Shown one piece after another: positions 18,434 through 27,189 of a stretch of 48,462 nucleotides of DNA (its first letter is position 1; each line of letters starts with the position of its first letter). The position numbers and the translations under genes were made by a program. A model generated the notes under the pieces. It was not told where the DNA came from and searched no databases. It saw only the letters and a list, made by a program, of their open reading frames with translations. Location: NCBI GenBank assembly GCA_964556425.1, contig CAZKWC010000021.1, forward strand, positions 1 through 48,462. Direction: 5' to 3'. Origin of the DNA: JALQUL01 sp964556425 (GTDB lineage: Bacteria > Pseudomonadota > Gammaproteobacteria > Burkholderiales > Burkholderiaceae_C).

Positions 18434-20137
18434 TTAATTAGTACTCGCTCTCACTTTCACATAACTACCTGGCGCTGGCTCAAGCGCTTTGTATTCGGCA
18501 CGGCCATAGTCTTTAGGTGCTGCAATTTGTTTGCCTGCATTGCCTTTTAACCACTCCGACCAATCGCTCCACCAGCTGCCTGGTTTTTCTTCTGCATTAC
18601 TAATCCAGCTTTCGACTGACTCTGGGAATGAGTCTTTTTTACCAATCCAGTGACTACGCTTATTGGCTTGCGGAGGATTAATCACACCTGCAATATGACC
18701 AGACGCACCCATCACAAAACGTTTAGGGCCTTTCCAGTATTGAGTAGTTGCATATGCACCACCAATTGGCACAATATGATCTTCACGCGAGCCATACACA
18801 TAAACTGGCATATCCAATAAATTCAAATCAATTTTTTCACCGCAAACCTTGGCTGCACCAGGTTGGACTAATTTGTTTTCTAGATAGGTGTTACGCAAAT
18901 ACCAAGCGTAAAAAGGACCTGGTAAATTGGTCGAGTCACTATTCCAATACAATAAATCAAATGGTGGTGGAGATTCACCTTTTAAGTAATTGCCCACCAC
19001 ATAATTCCAAACCAATTCATTGGGTCGTAAAAAACTAAATGTAGAGGCTAAATCAGAGCCGGGTAACAAACCACCATTGCCCATTTGCATTTCACGGAAT
19101 TTTACAAATGCTTCATCAATAAATACGTCTAAAACGCCAGTATCTTTAAACTCTAAAAGAGTCGTTAATAAAGTGACTGAATCGACTGGTTTTTCACCAC
19201 GTGCAGCTAACACGGCCAAGGCAGTACTTAAGATAGTGCCACCCACACAAAAACCTAATGCATTAATAGTTTTGGCTTTGCAAATATCGCGGGTTACGTT
19301 AATGGCCTTAATGGCAGCATTTTCGATGTAGTCATCCCAAGTTTTTTCTTTAAATGAATCATCTGGGTTGCGCCAGCTCACAACAAATGTACGATGACCC
19401 TGCGACACCGCATAACGTATGAGTGAGTTGGCAGGTTGTAAATCAAGGATGTAAAATTTATTAATACAAGGGGGTACTAATAAAAATGGTTTAGCGTAAA
19501 CCTTTTCGGTAAGTGGCTTGTACTCCAATAATTGAAAATATTCATTTTCAAATACGACAGCACCTTCGGTGGTCGCTACATTTTTACCCACTTCAAATGC
19601 GGCTTCGTCCGTCATGGAAACATGACCTTGACGCAAATCGTGCACTAAATTTTGGATTCCCTTGCTAATACTCTCGCCTTTGGTTTCAATCGCTTTTTGC
19701 TGCGCATCTGCATTAAAGGCTAAAAAATTGCTTGGAGCACTCGCTGCCAAAGTTTGTTCTACTGCAAAACGCATACGCAAACGAGTTTTTTCGTCTGCTT
19801 CTAGGGCGTCCACCATACCCATCATGGCTTTGCCATTGACTAAGTATTGTGCGGCAGCAAAAGCGGCGATTGGATTTTTAGCCCATGCATCGGATGAAAA
19901 TCTTTTATCCTTAACGGTAGGATTACCTTTTAAACTGCTGCTCCAGAGTTCGGAAATTTCTTGTAGATATTGCTTTTGAACTTGAGAGAGTTTTTCCTCT
20001 GAAAATTGCAAAGCGGCTTTTGATGAAGCATCTGCAATAGGTGATTTTTGTAAACCCTCTAACATACCGGCTAGGCCATGCTGAAAACTTTTTTGCATCT
20101 GCTGGACTGAATTTGTCCAATCTGAGTTAGCTACCAT
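18434..20137 (-). CDS. phaC: Class I poly(R)-hydroxyalkanoic acid synthase PhaC
   Basis: A 567-residue polyester synthase that polymerises (R)-3-hydroxyacyl-CoA on the granule surface. An N-terminal PhaC_N domain precedes the alpha/beta-hydrolase core with the lipase-like box GFCVGGT, whose cysteine (near residue 300) is the nucleophile. The aspartate in YGSREDHIVP and the histidine in GASGHIAGVINPP complete the triad. The length fits class I, so no PhaE or PhaR subunit is expected. Three ATG codons occur in a row at 20143, 20140 and 20137; the third has the best distance from AGAGG. It heads the operon. No phaR regulator or phasin gene is seen nearby. Confidence 0.95.
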   Translation of the reverse strand: MVANSDWTNSVQQMQKSFQHGLAGMLEGLQKSPIADASSKAALQFSEEKLSQVQKQYLQEISELWSSSLKGNPTVKDKRFSSDAWAKNPIAAFAAAQYLVNGKAMMGMVDALEADEKTRLRMRFAVEQTLAASAPSNFLAFNADAQQKAIETKGESISKGIQNLVHDLRQGHVSMTDEAAFEVGKNVATTEGAVVFENEYFQLLEYKPLTEKVYAKPFLLVPPCINKFYILDLQPANSLIRYAVSQGHRTFVVSWRNPDDSFKEKTWDDYIENAAIKAINVTRDICKAKTINALGFCVGGTILSTALAVLAARGEKPVDSVTLLTTLLEFKDTGVLDVFIDEAFVKFREMQMGNGGLLPGSDLASTFSFLRPNELVWNYVVGNYLKGESPPPFDLLYWNSDSTNLPGPFYAWYLRNTYLENKLVQPGAAKVCGEKIDLNLLDMPVYVYGSREDHIVPIGGAYATTQYWKGPKRFVMGASGHIAGVINPPQANKRSHWIGKKDSFPESVESWISNAEEKPGSWWSDWSEWLKGNAGKQIAAPKDYGRAEYKALEPAPGSYVKVRASTN

Positions 20138-20220
20138 CATCATCCTCTTAAACTGTTGTCATAATAAAGACTTGGGCAGTTAGCCCATCACCCTCAACCA
20201 TTATTGGACTCTCTTCTTAC

Positions 20221-20496
20221 ATGTACCTTGTAGCTATCGCATGGATGTACGTAGTCGTACTCATGGCTTTTGCCGAAGCCACCAACACAACTGGTTCTAT
20301 CTTAGGAGCTATTGTGACCTTAATTTGCTATGGATTTTTACCATTAGCATTAGTGCTTTACCTAATGCGCACGCCCCAAAGGCGCAGAAAACAGAGGTTT
20401 GAAGAACAGTCACAGGGTTTACCCTCGGAAAATACTAACAGCCATTCTGCCGGTACTTCCCAAGAGGACAGCATCTCTGCGGTGAGAAAAGAATAG
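20221..20496 (+). CDS. Small two-helix membrane protein of unknown function
   Basis: A 91-residue protein with two hydrophobic helices (about residues 2-17 and 26-46) and a basic then polar C-terminal tail starting RTPQRRRKQRFEE. I do not recognise a named family, although short proteins of this layout are common beside core genes in Burkholderiales. It is divergent from phaC (starts 77-83 bases apart) and its last 78 bases overlap the end of the convergent pgeF gene. No clear Shine-Dalgarno precedes the ATG at 20221; the ATG at 20242 is an alternative start. Confidence 0.65.
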   Translation: MYLVAIAWMYVVVLMAFAEATNTTGSILGAIVTLICYGFLPLALVLYLMRTPQRRRKQRFEEQSQGLPSENTNSHSAGTSQEDSISAVRKE

Positions 20497-21264
20497 TTTT
20501 GGGTTAGAAAATGTACACCAAGTTAAGCTAGAGTCGTTTCCAAAACATAAAATATTTTTATTTTGTTCTAGCTTTTCTCTAGCAATTCCAGCTAAATCTG
20601 CCTTCAATTTACCATTTTCTTGCTTTTGAAAAAACCTCGCATAATTTATTTTGGATGCGTTTTTCAAATCACTCGCTAAAAATGCGTCTAACACCTCTTC
20701 TCCCACCTCAAATGCCTGCGGACCTATACAAGGGCCTAACCAAGCGTAAATCTTTTCTGACCCCTTGCTTGCTAATGCCTTGTGTTGAGCCTCTAGCTTT
20801 GCGACAGTAGCCTCTAGTACACCGCCCTGCAGACCTCTCCAACCCGCATGAGCTGCTGCCACCATTTGACCGTCTTGTGTGCAAAACAAAACTGGCAAAC
20901 AGTCTGCAATCATAATGGTGCAAGATTGCAATAATATGTCAGTAAAACAAGCATCGGCTTGATATAAATCAGTTATGCTAGGCTCAATATAGACTATGTC
21001 GGTGCCATGAACTTGGTTTAAATATTTCATATTTAAACTGATTGGGCCTATTGATTCAGAAGTACACAGTGCTTGCATACATGCGCCCCAAGACTTTCTG
21101 TTTTGCGCTACATGCTCTGGCTTATCATGTACATGATCGCCTAAATTAAAACGATTAAATGGAGCTTGTGAAACACCAGGTGAGGTCAAACGAGTGGACA
21201 TTGCAGCATAAACATGGCTAGGGGCGGGCCACTGCGGAATAATTACATCGTTAATAATCTTCAT
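20419..21264 (-). CDS. pgeF: PgeF family protein (YfiH/laccase-domain, peptidoglycan editing factor)
   Basis: A 281-residue protein of the Cu-oxidase_4/YfiH family. The metal-binding set is visible as ADCLPVLF (about residues 120-127), AAHAGWRGL (about 136-144) and GPCIGPQAFEVGEEV (about 176-190), with C-terminal FFSHRRD and TGRMAVSIF. Members act on purine nucleosides as phosphorylases or deaminases, and E. coli YfiH removes wrongly placed L-Ser from peptidoglycan precursors. Its 3' end overlaps the small membrane protein gene on the other strand by 78 bases, and both C-termini look genuine. Confidence 0.9.
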   Translation of the reverse strand: MKIINDVIIPQWPAPSHVYAAMSTRLTSPGVSQAPFNRFNLGDHVHDKPEHVAQNRKSWGACMQALCTSESIGPISLNMKYLNQVHGTDIVYIEPSITDLYQADACFTDILLQSCTIMIADCLPVLFCTQDGQMVAAAHAGWRGLQGGVLEATVAKLEAQHKALASKGSEKIYAWLGPCIGPQAFEVGEEVLDAFLASDLKNASKINYARFFQKQENGKLKADLAGIAREKLEQNKNILCFGNDSSLTWCTFSNPKLFFSHRRDAVLLGSTGRMAVSIFRG

Positions 21265-21382
21265 TCATCATCACTTAATAAAAAAGTTGTAGCTTAAAAA
21301 GCCCAACCAAATAAAAGACTCACTATTGAGAAATTAAGACAGGGTCAAGCCAATGCTTTTAAAGACCAAGCCAGGCGACTAT

Positions 21383-22021
21383 TTAGGCTTGAAAATCGGG
21401 ACACTTTGAGGGCTGGGTGGTTTCAAAGGCCGAATGCTTCATACACGCTTCAAACACTGCCATGGTGCGTGGTAAGCCCGATAAATCGCAATCAAATCTT
21501 TTCGCATTAAAAATTTGTGGAACCAAGCAACAATCAGCCAGACTAGGTGTTTCGCCAACACAATACGTACTGACGCTTAAGGTGTTAAGTTGGCGTTCAA
21601 AACTCTCTAAACCCTCTCGTACCCAATGCCTATACCATTGATTTTTTTGATCTTCTGATTGTTTTAATTCTGCAGATAAATACTTTAAAACGCGTAAGTT
21701 ATTAAGTGGATGGATTTCACAGGCAATTGATAAAGCTAGGCTCCGTATGATGGCCCGTTGTTTTAAATCAGCAGGTAATAATGGGTTTTGCGGAAATTTT
21801 TCGTCTAAATACTCCATTATTGCAAGCGATTGAGACAATTGATTTTCGCCGTCCTGTAACATAGGGACTAGACCGTCCGCTACTAATTGTTGATAAGCGG
21901 GTTGCTGATGTTCACCTTTAGCCAAATGGACCGAAATATATTCGTAATCCAGACCTTTTAAAGCCAAGGCAATGCGTACACGGTAAGATGCAGATGAGCG
22001 AAAATAATTGTAGAGCTTCAT
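21383..22021 (-). CDS. maiA: Maleylacetoacetate isomerase (zeta-class GST)
   Basis: A 212-residue zeta-class glutathione transferase. The N-terminal thioredoxin-like domain has the SSASYRVRIALALKG signature (residues 9-23) with the active-site serine, and the glutathione-binding VPMLQDG and QSLAIMEYLDE blocks. The enzyme isomerises maleylacetoacetate to fumarylacetoacetate (tyrosine or gentisate-type routes), or maleylpyruvate to fumarylpyruvate. A fumarylacetoacetase-family hydrolase lies 1.3 kb away on the other strand, which could supply the next step, but hmgA and other partners are not in the window. Confidence 0.85.
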   Translation of the reverse strand: MKLYNYFRSSASYRVRIALALKGLDYEYISVHLAKGEHQQPAYQQLVADGLVPMLQDGENQLSQSLAIMEYLDEKFPQNPLLPADLKQRAIIRSLALSIACEIHPLNNLRVLKYLSAELKQSEDQKNQWYRHWVREGLESFERQLNTLSVSTYCVGETPSLADCCLVPQIFNAKRFDCDLSGLPRTMAVFEACMKHSAFETTQPSKCPDFQA

Positions 22022-22113
22022 GGATTGGACCTTTTTTGAGTAAACTGTAACAGTTCTAAAAATTTTGTTTATATTGTGACTTAAAAATCACTGGTAAATC
22101 AACCTAGGAGACA

Positions 22114-23061
22114 ATGATGATTCATCCTCAAGTTCAAGCACTTCTTAATTTATTAAAAGAAAGACAAGTTCCGTCATTACATACGGTCAGTCCTACACAA
22201 GCTCGACAACTTTATAGAGAGCGAGTGGAATTAGCACAACCCACCAAACCAAAGCTTGTCAATATTAGAGATTTAAGTTGTGATGGCCCTCATGGTCCTA
22301 TTGGCTTGCGCCTGTATAAACCCGATAATGCACCAAGCGATGCAAAATTGCCACTTTTAATGTATTACCACGGCGGTGGCTGGGTTATTGGCGACCTTGA
22401 TACTCACGACACATTCTGTCGTCAATTAGCCATGCAAGTTAATTGCGCTGTTTTGTCAGTTGACTACCGTATGGGTCCTGAAAATCGTTTTCCTTGTGCT
22501 GTTGATGACTGTATTGCAGCCACTCGTTTTGCCTCTCATGCCAGCGACTTATTAGGTATTGATGCCGATAAAATTGCCGTAGGCGGCGACAGTGCAGGTG
22601 GTAACCTAGCCGCTGTAGTGGCGCTATACGCCAGAGACAACCCAGAATTTAAAATCATGTACCAGTTACTGATTTACCCAGCAACCGACATGCGTATGGG
22701 TCACGATTCTCATATTCGTAATGGCAAAGACTATGTTTTAACTGCCGATATGATGAAATATTTCCATGATCATTATATTGATGACCAGCAGCATGACCTC
22801 GACTGGAGAGCCTCGCCTGCCCTTCATCCTAATCATGCCAATTTACCACCTGCATTAGTGCTTACCGCAGGATTTGACCCCTTGGTAGATGAAGGTCTAG
22901 AGTATGCACAAACCCTCACTAAAGCGGGTAATGTTTGTAGCTATATTTGTTTCTCCAGACAAATTCATGGTTTTATTTTAATGGGTGGTGTTATTAACGA
23001 GTCCAACCAAGCGGTTAATTTCTGTGCCAATGCCTTGCATCATGCGTTTTATTCGGTTTAA
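22114..23061 (+). CDS. Alpha/beta hydrolase, HSL-type esterase/lipase
   Basis: A 315-residue esterase of the hormone-sensitive-lipase family. YYHGGGWVIGDLDTHD (about residues 89-104) is the oxyanion-hole motif and GDSAGGNLAA (about 159-168) the nucleophile elbow. The aspartate in GFDPLVDEG and the histidine in QIHGFI complete the triad. The substrate is unknown; short-chain acyl esters are usual. AGGAG precedes the tandem ATG codons at 22114 and 22117. It starts 92 bases from the divergent maiA gene. Confidence 0.88.
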   Translation: MMIHPQVQALLNLLKERQVPSLHTVSPTQARQLYRERVELAQPTKPKLVNIRDLSCDGPHGPIGLRLYKPDNAPSDAKLPLLMYYHGGGWVIGDLDTHDTFCRQLAMQVNCAVLSVDYRMGPENRFPCAVDDCIAATRFASHASDLLGIDADKIAVGGDSAGGNLAAVVALYARDNPEFKIMYQLLIYPATDMRMGHDSHIRNGKDYVLTADMMKYFHDHYIDDQQHDLDWRASPALHPNHANLPPALVLTAGFDPLVDEGLEYAQTLTKAGNVCSYICFSRQIHGFILMGGVINESNQAVNFCANALHHAFYSV

Positions 23062-23082
23062 GCTTCACCAGCTGGAGTAAAT

Positions 23083-23105
23083 CTAGCCACCTCATGGGTG
23101 GCTAG
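23083..23105 (+). terminator. Hairpin after the esterase gene, probable terminator
   Basis: CTAGCCACC and GGTGGCTAG form a perfect 9-bp stem around a five-base loop, 22 bases after the esterase stop. The following sequence has only a short T-run (CACTTTTC), so termination may be incomplete. The rest of the gap to 23286 shows nothing clear. Confidence 0.55.
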
Positions 23106-23286
23106 CTAGCACTTTTCTATTCGATGGGGCTTGTCGTTTTATTTTTAATTGCCTTATTCGATTGGCAGAGTACCCCAAGCTTGTTTACAGGGCGGCCTTT
23201 TCTAATGAGTATTTCAAATTCATTGGTGTATGATTTGTCAAAAACCATCACTAGGCCAATTTTAAAAAACTTAATAATTTTAAAAT

Positions 23287-23991
23287 ATGAATGATATTTT
23301 TGCCCCTCAAATCCCTCGTGTACCTATTACGGGAACTGACTCACTATTTCCAGTTCACAGAATTTTTTGTGTGGGTCGTAATTATGTCGATCACGCCATT
23401 GAAATGGGTCACTCAGGCAGAGAAGATCCTTTTTTCTTTTTAAAGCCATCGCATTGTATTGTTCTGGCTCAAGCCAATTCACAAGCAATTTTGAATTGGC
23501 CTTATCCCAGCCTTTCCTCCGATGTACATCATGAAATTGAATTGGTAGTGGCAATTGGCCAATCAGGACAAAACATACAGCCTGAAAATGCGCATGAACA
23601 TATTTTCGGATATGCAGTGGGGCTAGATATGACTAGGCGTGACCTGCAAGCAGAAATGAAAAAACAAGGACGACCTTGGAGTATTGGCAAAGCTTTCGAT
23701 GCTTCGGCCCCAATTTCTGCCATCACCCCAAAAGAACAGGTTCAAGATATTGAGCAAGCCGTCATTCAATTATTTGTCAACCAGCAACTTCAACAAAGCA
23801 GCAATATAAGCCACCTTATCTGGAATGTTCCTGAAATAATCGCTCATCTATCTAAGGCTTGGAAATTACAAGCGGGTGACCTAATTTATACAGGGACTCC
23901 TGCAGGAGTAGGCAAAGTGCAAGTAGGCGACCGCTTAATTGGAGAAATTAAAGGCCTTAGCTCACTAGAGCTCAAAGTAGTGGCCCCGTAA
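23287..23991 (+). CDS. Fumarylacetoacetate hydrolase family protein (fumarylpyruvate hydrolase-like)
   Basis: A 234-residue FAH-family enzyme that hydrolyses the C-C bond of acylpyruvates. FCVGRNYVDHAIEMG starts the domain. HHEIELVVAIG (about residues 79-89) and GLDMTRRDLQAEMKKQGRPW (about 116-135) carry the metal ligands and catalytic residues. GDLIYTGTPAGVGKV lies near the end. Size and the last motif fit fumarylpyruvate hydrolase (NagK-type) or acylpyruvase better than true fumarylacetoacetase (about 420 residues). It may work after the maiA product, but the genes are on opposite strands. Confidence 0.87.
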   Translation: MNDIFAPQIPRVPITGTDSLFPVHRIFCVGRNYVDHAIEMGHSGREDPFFFLKPSHCIVLAQANSQAILNWPYPSLSSDVHHEIELVVAIGQSGQNIQPENAHEHIFGYAVGLDMTRRDLQAEMKKQGRPWSIGKAFDASAPISAITPKEQVQDIEQAVIQLFVNQQLQQSSNISHLIWNVPEIIAHLSKAWKLQAGDLIYTGTPAGVGKVQVGDRLIGEIKGLSSLELKVVAP

Positions 23992-24022
23992 AATCATTGG
24001 TTTATTAATGGTAGCTCAGCAA

Positions 24023-24057
24023 AACTGAATGGGCTTATTCAAATCACCCATTCAGTT
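24023..24057. repeat. 11-bp perfect inverted repeat downstream of the FAH gene
   Basis: AACTGAATGGG and CCCATTCAGTT enclose 13 bases, 31 bases after the FAH stop. There is no T-run on either strand, so it is a stable hairpin rather than a canonical terminator; it probably protects or ends the FAH transcript. Confidence 0.55.
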
Positions 24058-24203
24058 AGTAACAACTTAAGCGATTAATTAGAGCTACTAACGTTAAAAA
24101 AGCAACTAGACCCTTAGCAGTGCATTTGTATTAAAAAACTTTTATACTCGATACTCGCTTGAATACAGCCATTTTTAGCTTTTAACATTTTCGGCAATTT
24201 TTT

Positions 24204-24764
24204 ATGATGAACACCTCTGCTTTTAATCAATTTTGTCGAAACTGTGGAACCCGTCTAGAGCATCGTACGCCCGATGACGGGGACACTAAAACCAGGGCAG
24301 TATGCCCCCAAGAAGTCTGCAAAACTATTCATTATGTCAACCCGCTCAATGTGGTGGGAACCGTTCCTGTGTGGCAAGACAAAGTTTTATTATGTCGCCG
24401 CGCCATTGAACCAAGGCATGGTAAATGGACTCTGCCCGCAGGCTTTATGGAGCTCAATGAAACACTTGCCCAAGGGGCAGCTCGGGAAACCACTGAAGAA
24501 GCTGGCGCTCAGTTTGAAATAGGCCCACTGTTTACTATTGTGAATGTTCTTAAAGTAGGACAAGTCCATTTTTTCTACATGGCTCAACTGACCAGTCCAG
24601 TGTTTGACCCAGGTCCAGAGAGTTTGGAAGCGCAACTTTTTTCAGAAGATGAAATTCCTTGGTCAGAATTAGCTTTTCATACAGTGAAACACACACTTGA
24701 ACAGTTTTTTGCAGACCGCAAAAACAATGCTCCTGCCACCATTCACACCATCGACTTACTGTAA
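24204..24764 (+). CDS. NUDIX hydrolase with N-terminal zinc ribbon
   Basis: A 186-residue protein. The first 40 residues contain FCRNCG and CPQEVC, a zinc ribbon. The Nudix box GFMELNETLAQGAARETTEEAG (about residues 81-102) fits GX5EX7REUXEEXGU exactly. The zinc-ribbon plus Nudix layout resembles NudC-like and ADP-ribose or NADH pyrophosphatases, but the substrate is not certain. Tandem ATG codons start it, with no strong Shine-Dalgarno. A bidirectional terminator begins at its stop codon. Confidence 0.88.
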   Translation: MMNTSAFNQFCRNCGTRLEHRTPDDGDTKTRAVCPQEVCKTIHYVNPLNVVGTVPVWQDKVLLCRRAIEPRHGKWTLPAGFMELNETLAQGAARETTEEAGAQFEIGPLFTIVNVLKVGQVHFFYMAQLTSPVFDPGPESLEAQLFSEDEIPWSELAFHTVKHTLEQFFADRKNNAPATIHTIDLL

Positions 24765-24803
24765 AAAAACCTGATGCCCCACTCACATGGCATCAGGTTT
24801 TTT
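24764..24803. terminator. Bidirectional terminator between NUDIX and aminotransferase genes
   Basis: A 15-bp perfect stem (AAAAAACCTGATGCC/GGCATCAGGTTTTTT) with a ten-base loop and T-runs on both strands. It sits between convergent genes and should stop both transcripts. Confidence 0.92.
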
Positions 24804-24827
24804 ATCTTTTAAGTCTTTATAAATTAA

Positions 24828-26039
24828 CTATCGCTCGGCATCATAGGCTTTTAAAGCAAGTGCCATACGGCTAATACCCTCTTCAATTTGCGATAAATTG
24901 GCTGTGGCAAACGAAAGTCGTAAAGTACTATTGTTAGGGGTATGCGCATAAAATGGAGCGCCCGGAACAAATGCTACTAATTGCTCAATGGCCTTCGCTG
25001 CAAATAAATTGGAGTTACGGCCTTGCGTGAGTTGAGCCCAAACAAACATACCCCCTTGAGGCGCCGTCATTTCGATAGCATCGCCCAATTGGCTTTGTAA
25101 ACAACTCACCATGGTTTTTGCGCGTTCAGAATACACTTGCCTTACTTTGCTTAAGCAAGCATCTAGCCTACCCATTTCAAGATAACGTGCCGCTATAGCT
25201 TGGGTTAGGTTGCTGGTATGGGCATCGCTAAATTGTTTGCACATAGTGGCTTTGGCTAATAATTCAGCAGGGGCAATTAACCAACCCACACGTAAACCTG
25301 GGCTTAAAATTTTACTAAAACTGCCGCAGTGGATTAAATAATCTCTTAACTCGGGGCGATTAGCACTTAGGCTTAATAAACTAGGCGGTGGAGCCTCATC
25401 AAAATAAAGTTCACCATAAGGGTCGTCTTCAATTACCAGTGTTTTGTATTGAAGCGCCAAATCAAGCACTTTTTTTCTGCGCTCTAGGTTAAGAGTTGCA
25501 CCACTTGGGTTACCAAAAGTAGGAATAAGATAGACAAATTTGGGTTGATGCTCTTGAATAAGGCGTTCAAGTGCTTCTACATCAACGCCATTGGAATCGG
25601 TGGGGGCACCAATAATTTCCGCACCATACAACTTAAAGCATTGAATAGTTGCTAAAAATGTGGGAGCTTCCACAATAATTTTATCGCCGGGTGATATTAA
25701 TGTTTTACCCAATAAATCTAAAGCTTGCTGACTACCTGTGGTTACGATTAACTCATTGGCCTCTACCAAACTGCCCTTGGCTTTCATAAAACGGCTTATA
25801 GCCTCTTTAGCGGGGCCATAGCCCTCAGTGGCACCATATTGCAATACGGCACCGCCAGCGTCTCGTAAAACGTCGGTACTGGCCATACTAATGCCCTCGA
25901 CATCAAATAAGGCTGGGTCAGGAAAACCACCCGCAAAACTAATAATGCCTGGTTTACCCAACAATTTAAATAATTCACGAATTGCAGAGGTTTCTACATT
26001 TTGTAATCGAGTGGCAAATTTTTGACTATCAAAACTCAT
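24828..26039 (-). CDS. PLP-dependent aminotransferase, class I/II (2-aminoadipate type)
   Basis: A 403-residue fold-type I aminotransferase. The PLP-binding lysine lies in CGSFSKILSPGLRVGW (about residue 240), the cofactor-stacking region in TTGSQQALDLLGK, and IEDDPYGELYF (about 201-211) contains the Asp and Tyr that hold the pyridine ring. The N-terminal FAGGFPDPALFD block is typical of the LysN/2-aminoadipate and GntR-associated group of aminotransferases. The amino-acid specificity cannot be read from sequence. It converges with the NUDIX gene and has a long, structured leader upstream. Confidence 0.87.
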   Translation of the reverse strand: MSFDSQKFATRLQNVETSAIRELFKLLGKPGIISFAGGFPDPALFDVEGISMASTDVLRDAGGAVLQYGATEGYGPAKEAISRFMKAKGSLVEANELIVTTGSQQALDLLGKTLISPGDKIIVEAPTFLATIQCFKLYGAEIIGAPTDSNGVDVEALERLIQEHQPKFVYLIPTFGNPSGATLNLERRKKVLDLALQYKTLVIEDDPYGELYFDEAPPPSLLSLSANRPELRDYLIHCGSFSKILSPGLRVGWLIAPAELLAKATMCKQFSDAHTSNLTQAIAARYLEMGRLDACLSKVRQVYSERAKTMVSCLQSQLGDAIEMTAPQGGMFVWAQLTQGRNSNLFAAKAIEQLVAFVPGAPFYAHTPNNSTLRLSFATANLSQIEEGISRMALALKAYDAER

Positions 26040-26062
26040 ACTGATTCCCTTAATGATGCTTG

Positions 26063-26120
26063 AGAAATCTCTGCAAAAATCTTAACCGAATTGTTTGACT
26101 TGAGTTTTGCAGAGCTTTCT
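26063..26120. repeat. 16-bp imperfect inverted repeat in the aminotransferase leader
   Basis: Arms at 26063-26078 and 26105-26120 pair at 14 of 16 positions, with a perfect 10-bp core CTCTGCAAAA/TTTTGCAGAG. It begins 24 bases upstream of the aminotransferase start, where it could be an operator or a 5'-UTR hairpin. Confidence 0.55.
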
Positions 26121-26504
26121 TGAGTTTAACAATTGCACAGACCGTTTAGGGCAAAACTAGGTAAGGTAAATAAAAAAAATTGAAGATAACTTCACTAATT
26201 GAAATATCAATCGCCTATTCAAATCGACCAAATGTAATAAACTGGTAGTTGGAAATAGCATTTTAATAAGATAAACATCTAGGCCATTTCAAAACAAGTG
26301 AACTCGCAAGCATTTAAGGCCATTAGTGAGACCATTCAAAAATTCAAATGGTTCAATAAATAACTATTGGGATGAGCAAACGGAAAAGCTTGTTTTTAAA
26401 TCGAAAAAATGCGAAAGAATACACATTTACATTTTTTGAACATGGGCTTTTTTCCTATGTCAAGTTCAAGCATGGCTTCATAATTCGTTGCATAGGAATT
26501 CAAA
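26121..26504. other. Intergenic stretch before nth with no recognisable gene
   Basis: An A/T-rich 384-base region between divergent genes. I see no reading frame with a plausible start and family resemblance, and no tRNA-like or riboswitch-like motif. It must hold the promoters of the aminotransferase gene and nth, but I cannot fix them. Confidence 0.5.
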
Positions 26505-27161
26505 ATGAATAAAGAACAAATTCAACAATTTTTTGCGACGCTACATGCAGCCAACCCAGCCCCTGAAACTGAGTTGGTCTATAGCAGCGTATTCGAATTA
26601 TTGACTGCAGTGTTGTTAAGTGCCCAAGCCACTGACGTATCAGTGAACAAGGCGACTCAACGATTATTTGCAGTTGCGAATACGCCAAAAAAAATTCTGG
26701 ATTTGGGTCAAGCTCAATTGGAGTCTTATATACAAACGATTGGTTTATTTAGAAGTAAAGCGAAACATTTAATGCAAACTTGTCAAATTTTAATTGAACA
26801 GCACAACAGCGTTGTTCCACGCAATCGTGAGGCCTTAGAAGCCTTACCTGGCGTGGGTCGTAAAACTGCGAATGTGATTTTAAATAGTGCCTTTGGTGAA
26901 CCTACCATGGCCGTTGATACGCATATTTTTAGAGTGAGCAATCGAACCGGTTTGGCACCAGGTAAAAACCCGCTTGAAGTAGAAATGGCTTTATTAAAAA
27001 GAATTCCCAAAGAGTATTTGGTCGATGCTCATCATTGGCTTATTTTACATGGAAGGTACACCTGTACAGCACGCTCGCCCAAGTGCAACGAATGCCAAGT
27101 TTCAAAATACTGTACGGCACCACAAGCCCACAAAACCAATACTGTTTTATTCCAACAATAA
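26505..27161 (+). CDS. nth: Endonuclease III
   Basis: A 218-residue DNA glycosylase/AP lyase removing oxidised pyrimidines. The helix-hairpin-helix LPGVGRKTANVIL (about residues 112-124) carries the catalytic lysine, AVDTHIFRVSNR (about 134-145) the catalytic aspartate, and the C-terminal cysteines fit C-X6-C-X2-C-X5-C for the [4Fe-4S] cluster. Length is standard. It precedes a flavoprotein gene by 28 bases and is probably co-transcribed with it. Confidence 0.96.
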   Translation: MNKEQIQQFFATLHAANPAPETELVYSSVFELLTAVLLSAQATDVSVNKATQRLFAVANTPKKILDLGQAQLESYIQTIGLFRSKAKHLMQTCQILIEQHNSVVPRNREALEALPGVGRKTANVILNSAFGEPTMAVDTHIFRVSNRTGLAPGKNPLEVEMALLKRIPKEYLVDAHHWLILHGRYTCTARSPKCNECQVSKYCTAPQAHKTNTVLFQQ

Positions 27162-27189
27162 TTTTTTAATCTAAGAAAGAAAATGAATC

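Noticed and set aside
18748..19038. Reading frames on the plus strand opposite phaC and phaA
   Set aside because: They are antisense shadows of conserved genes and show no protein-like pattern of their own.
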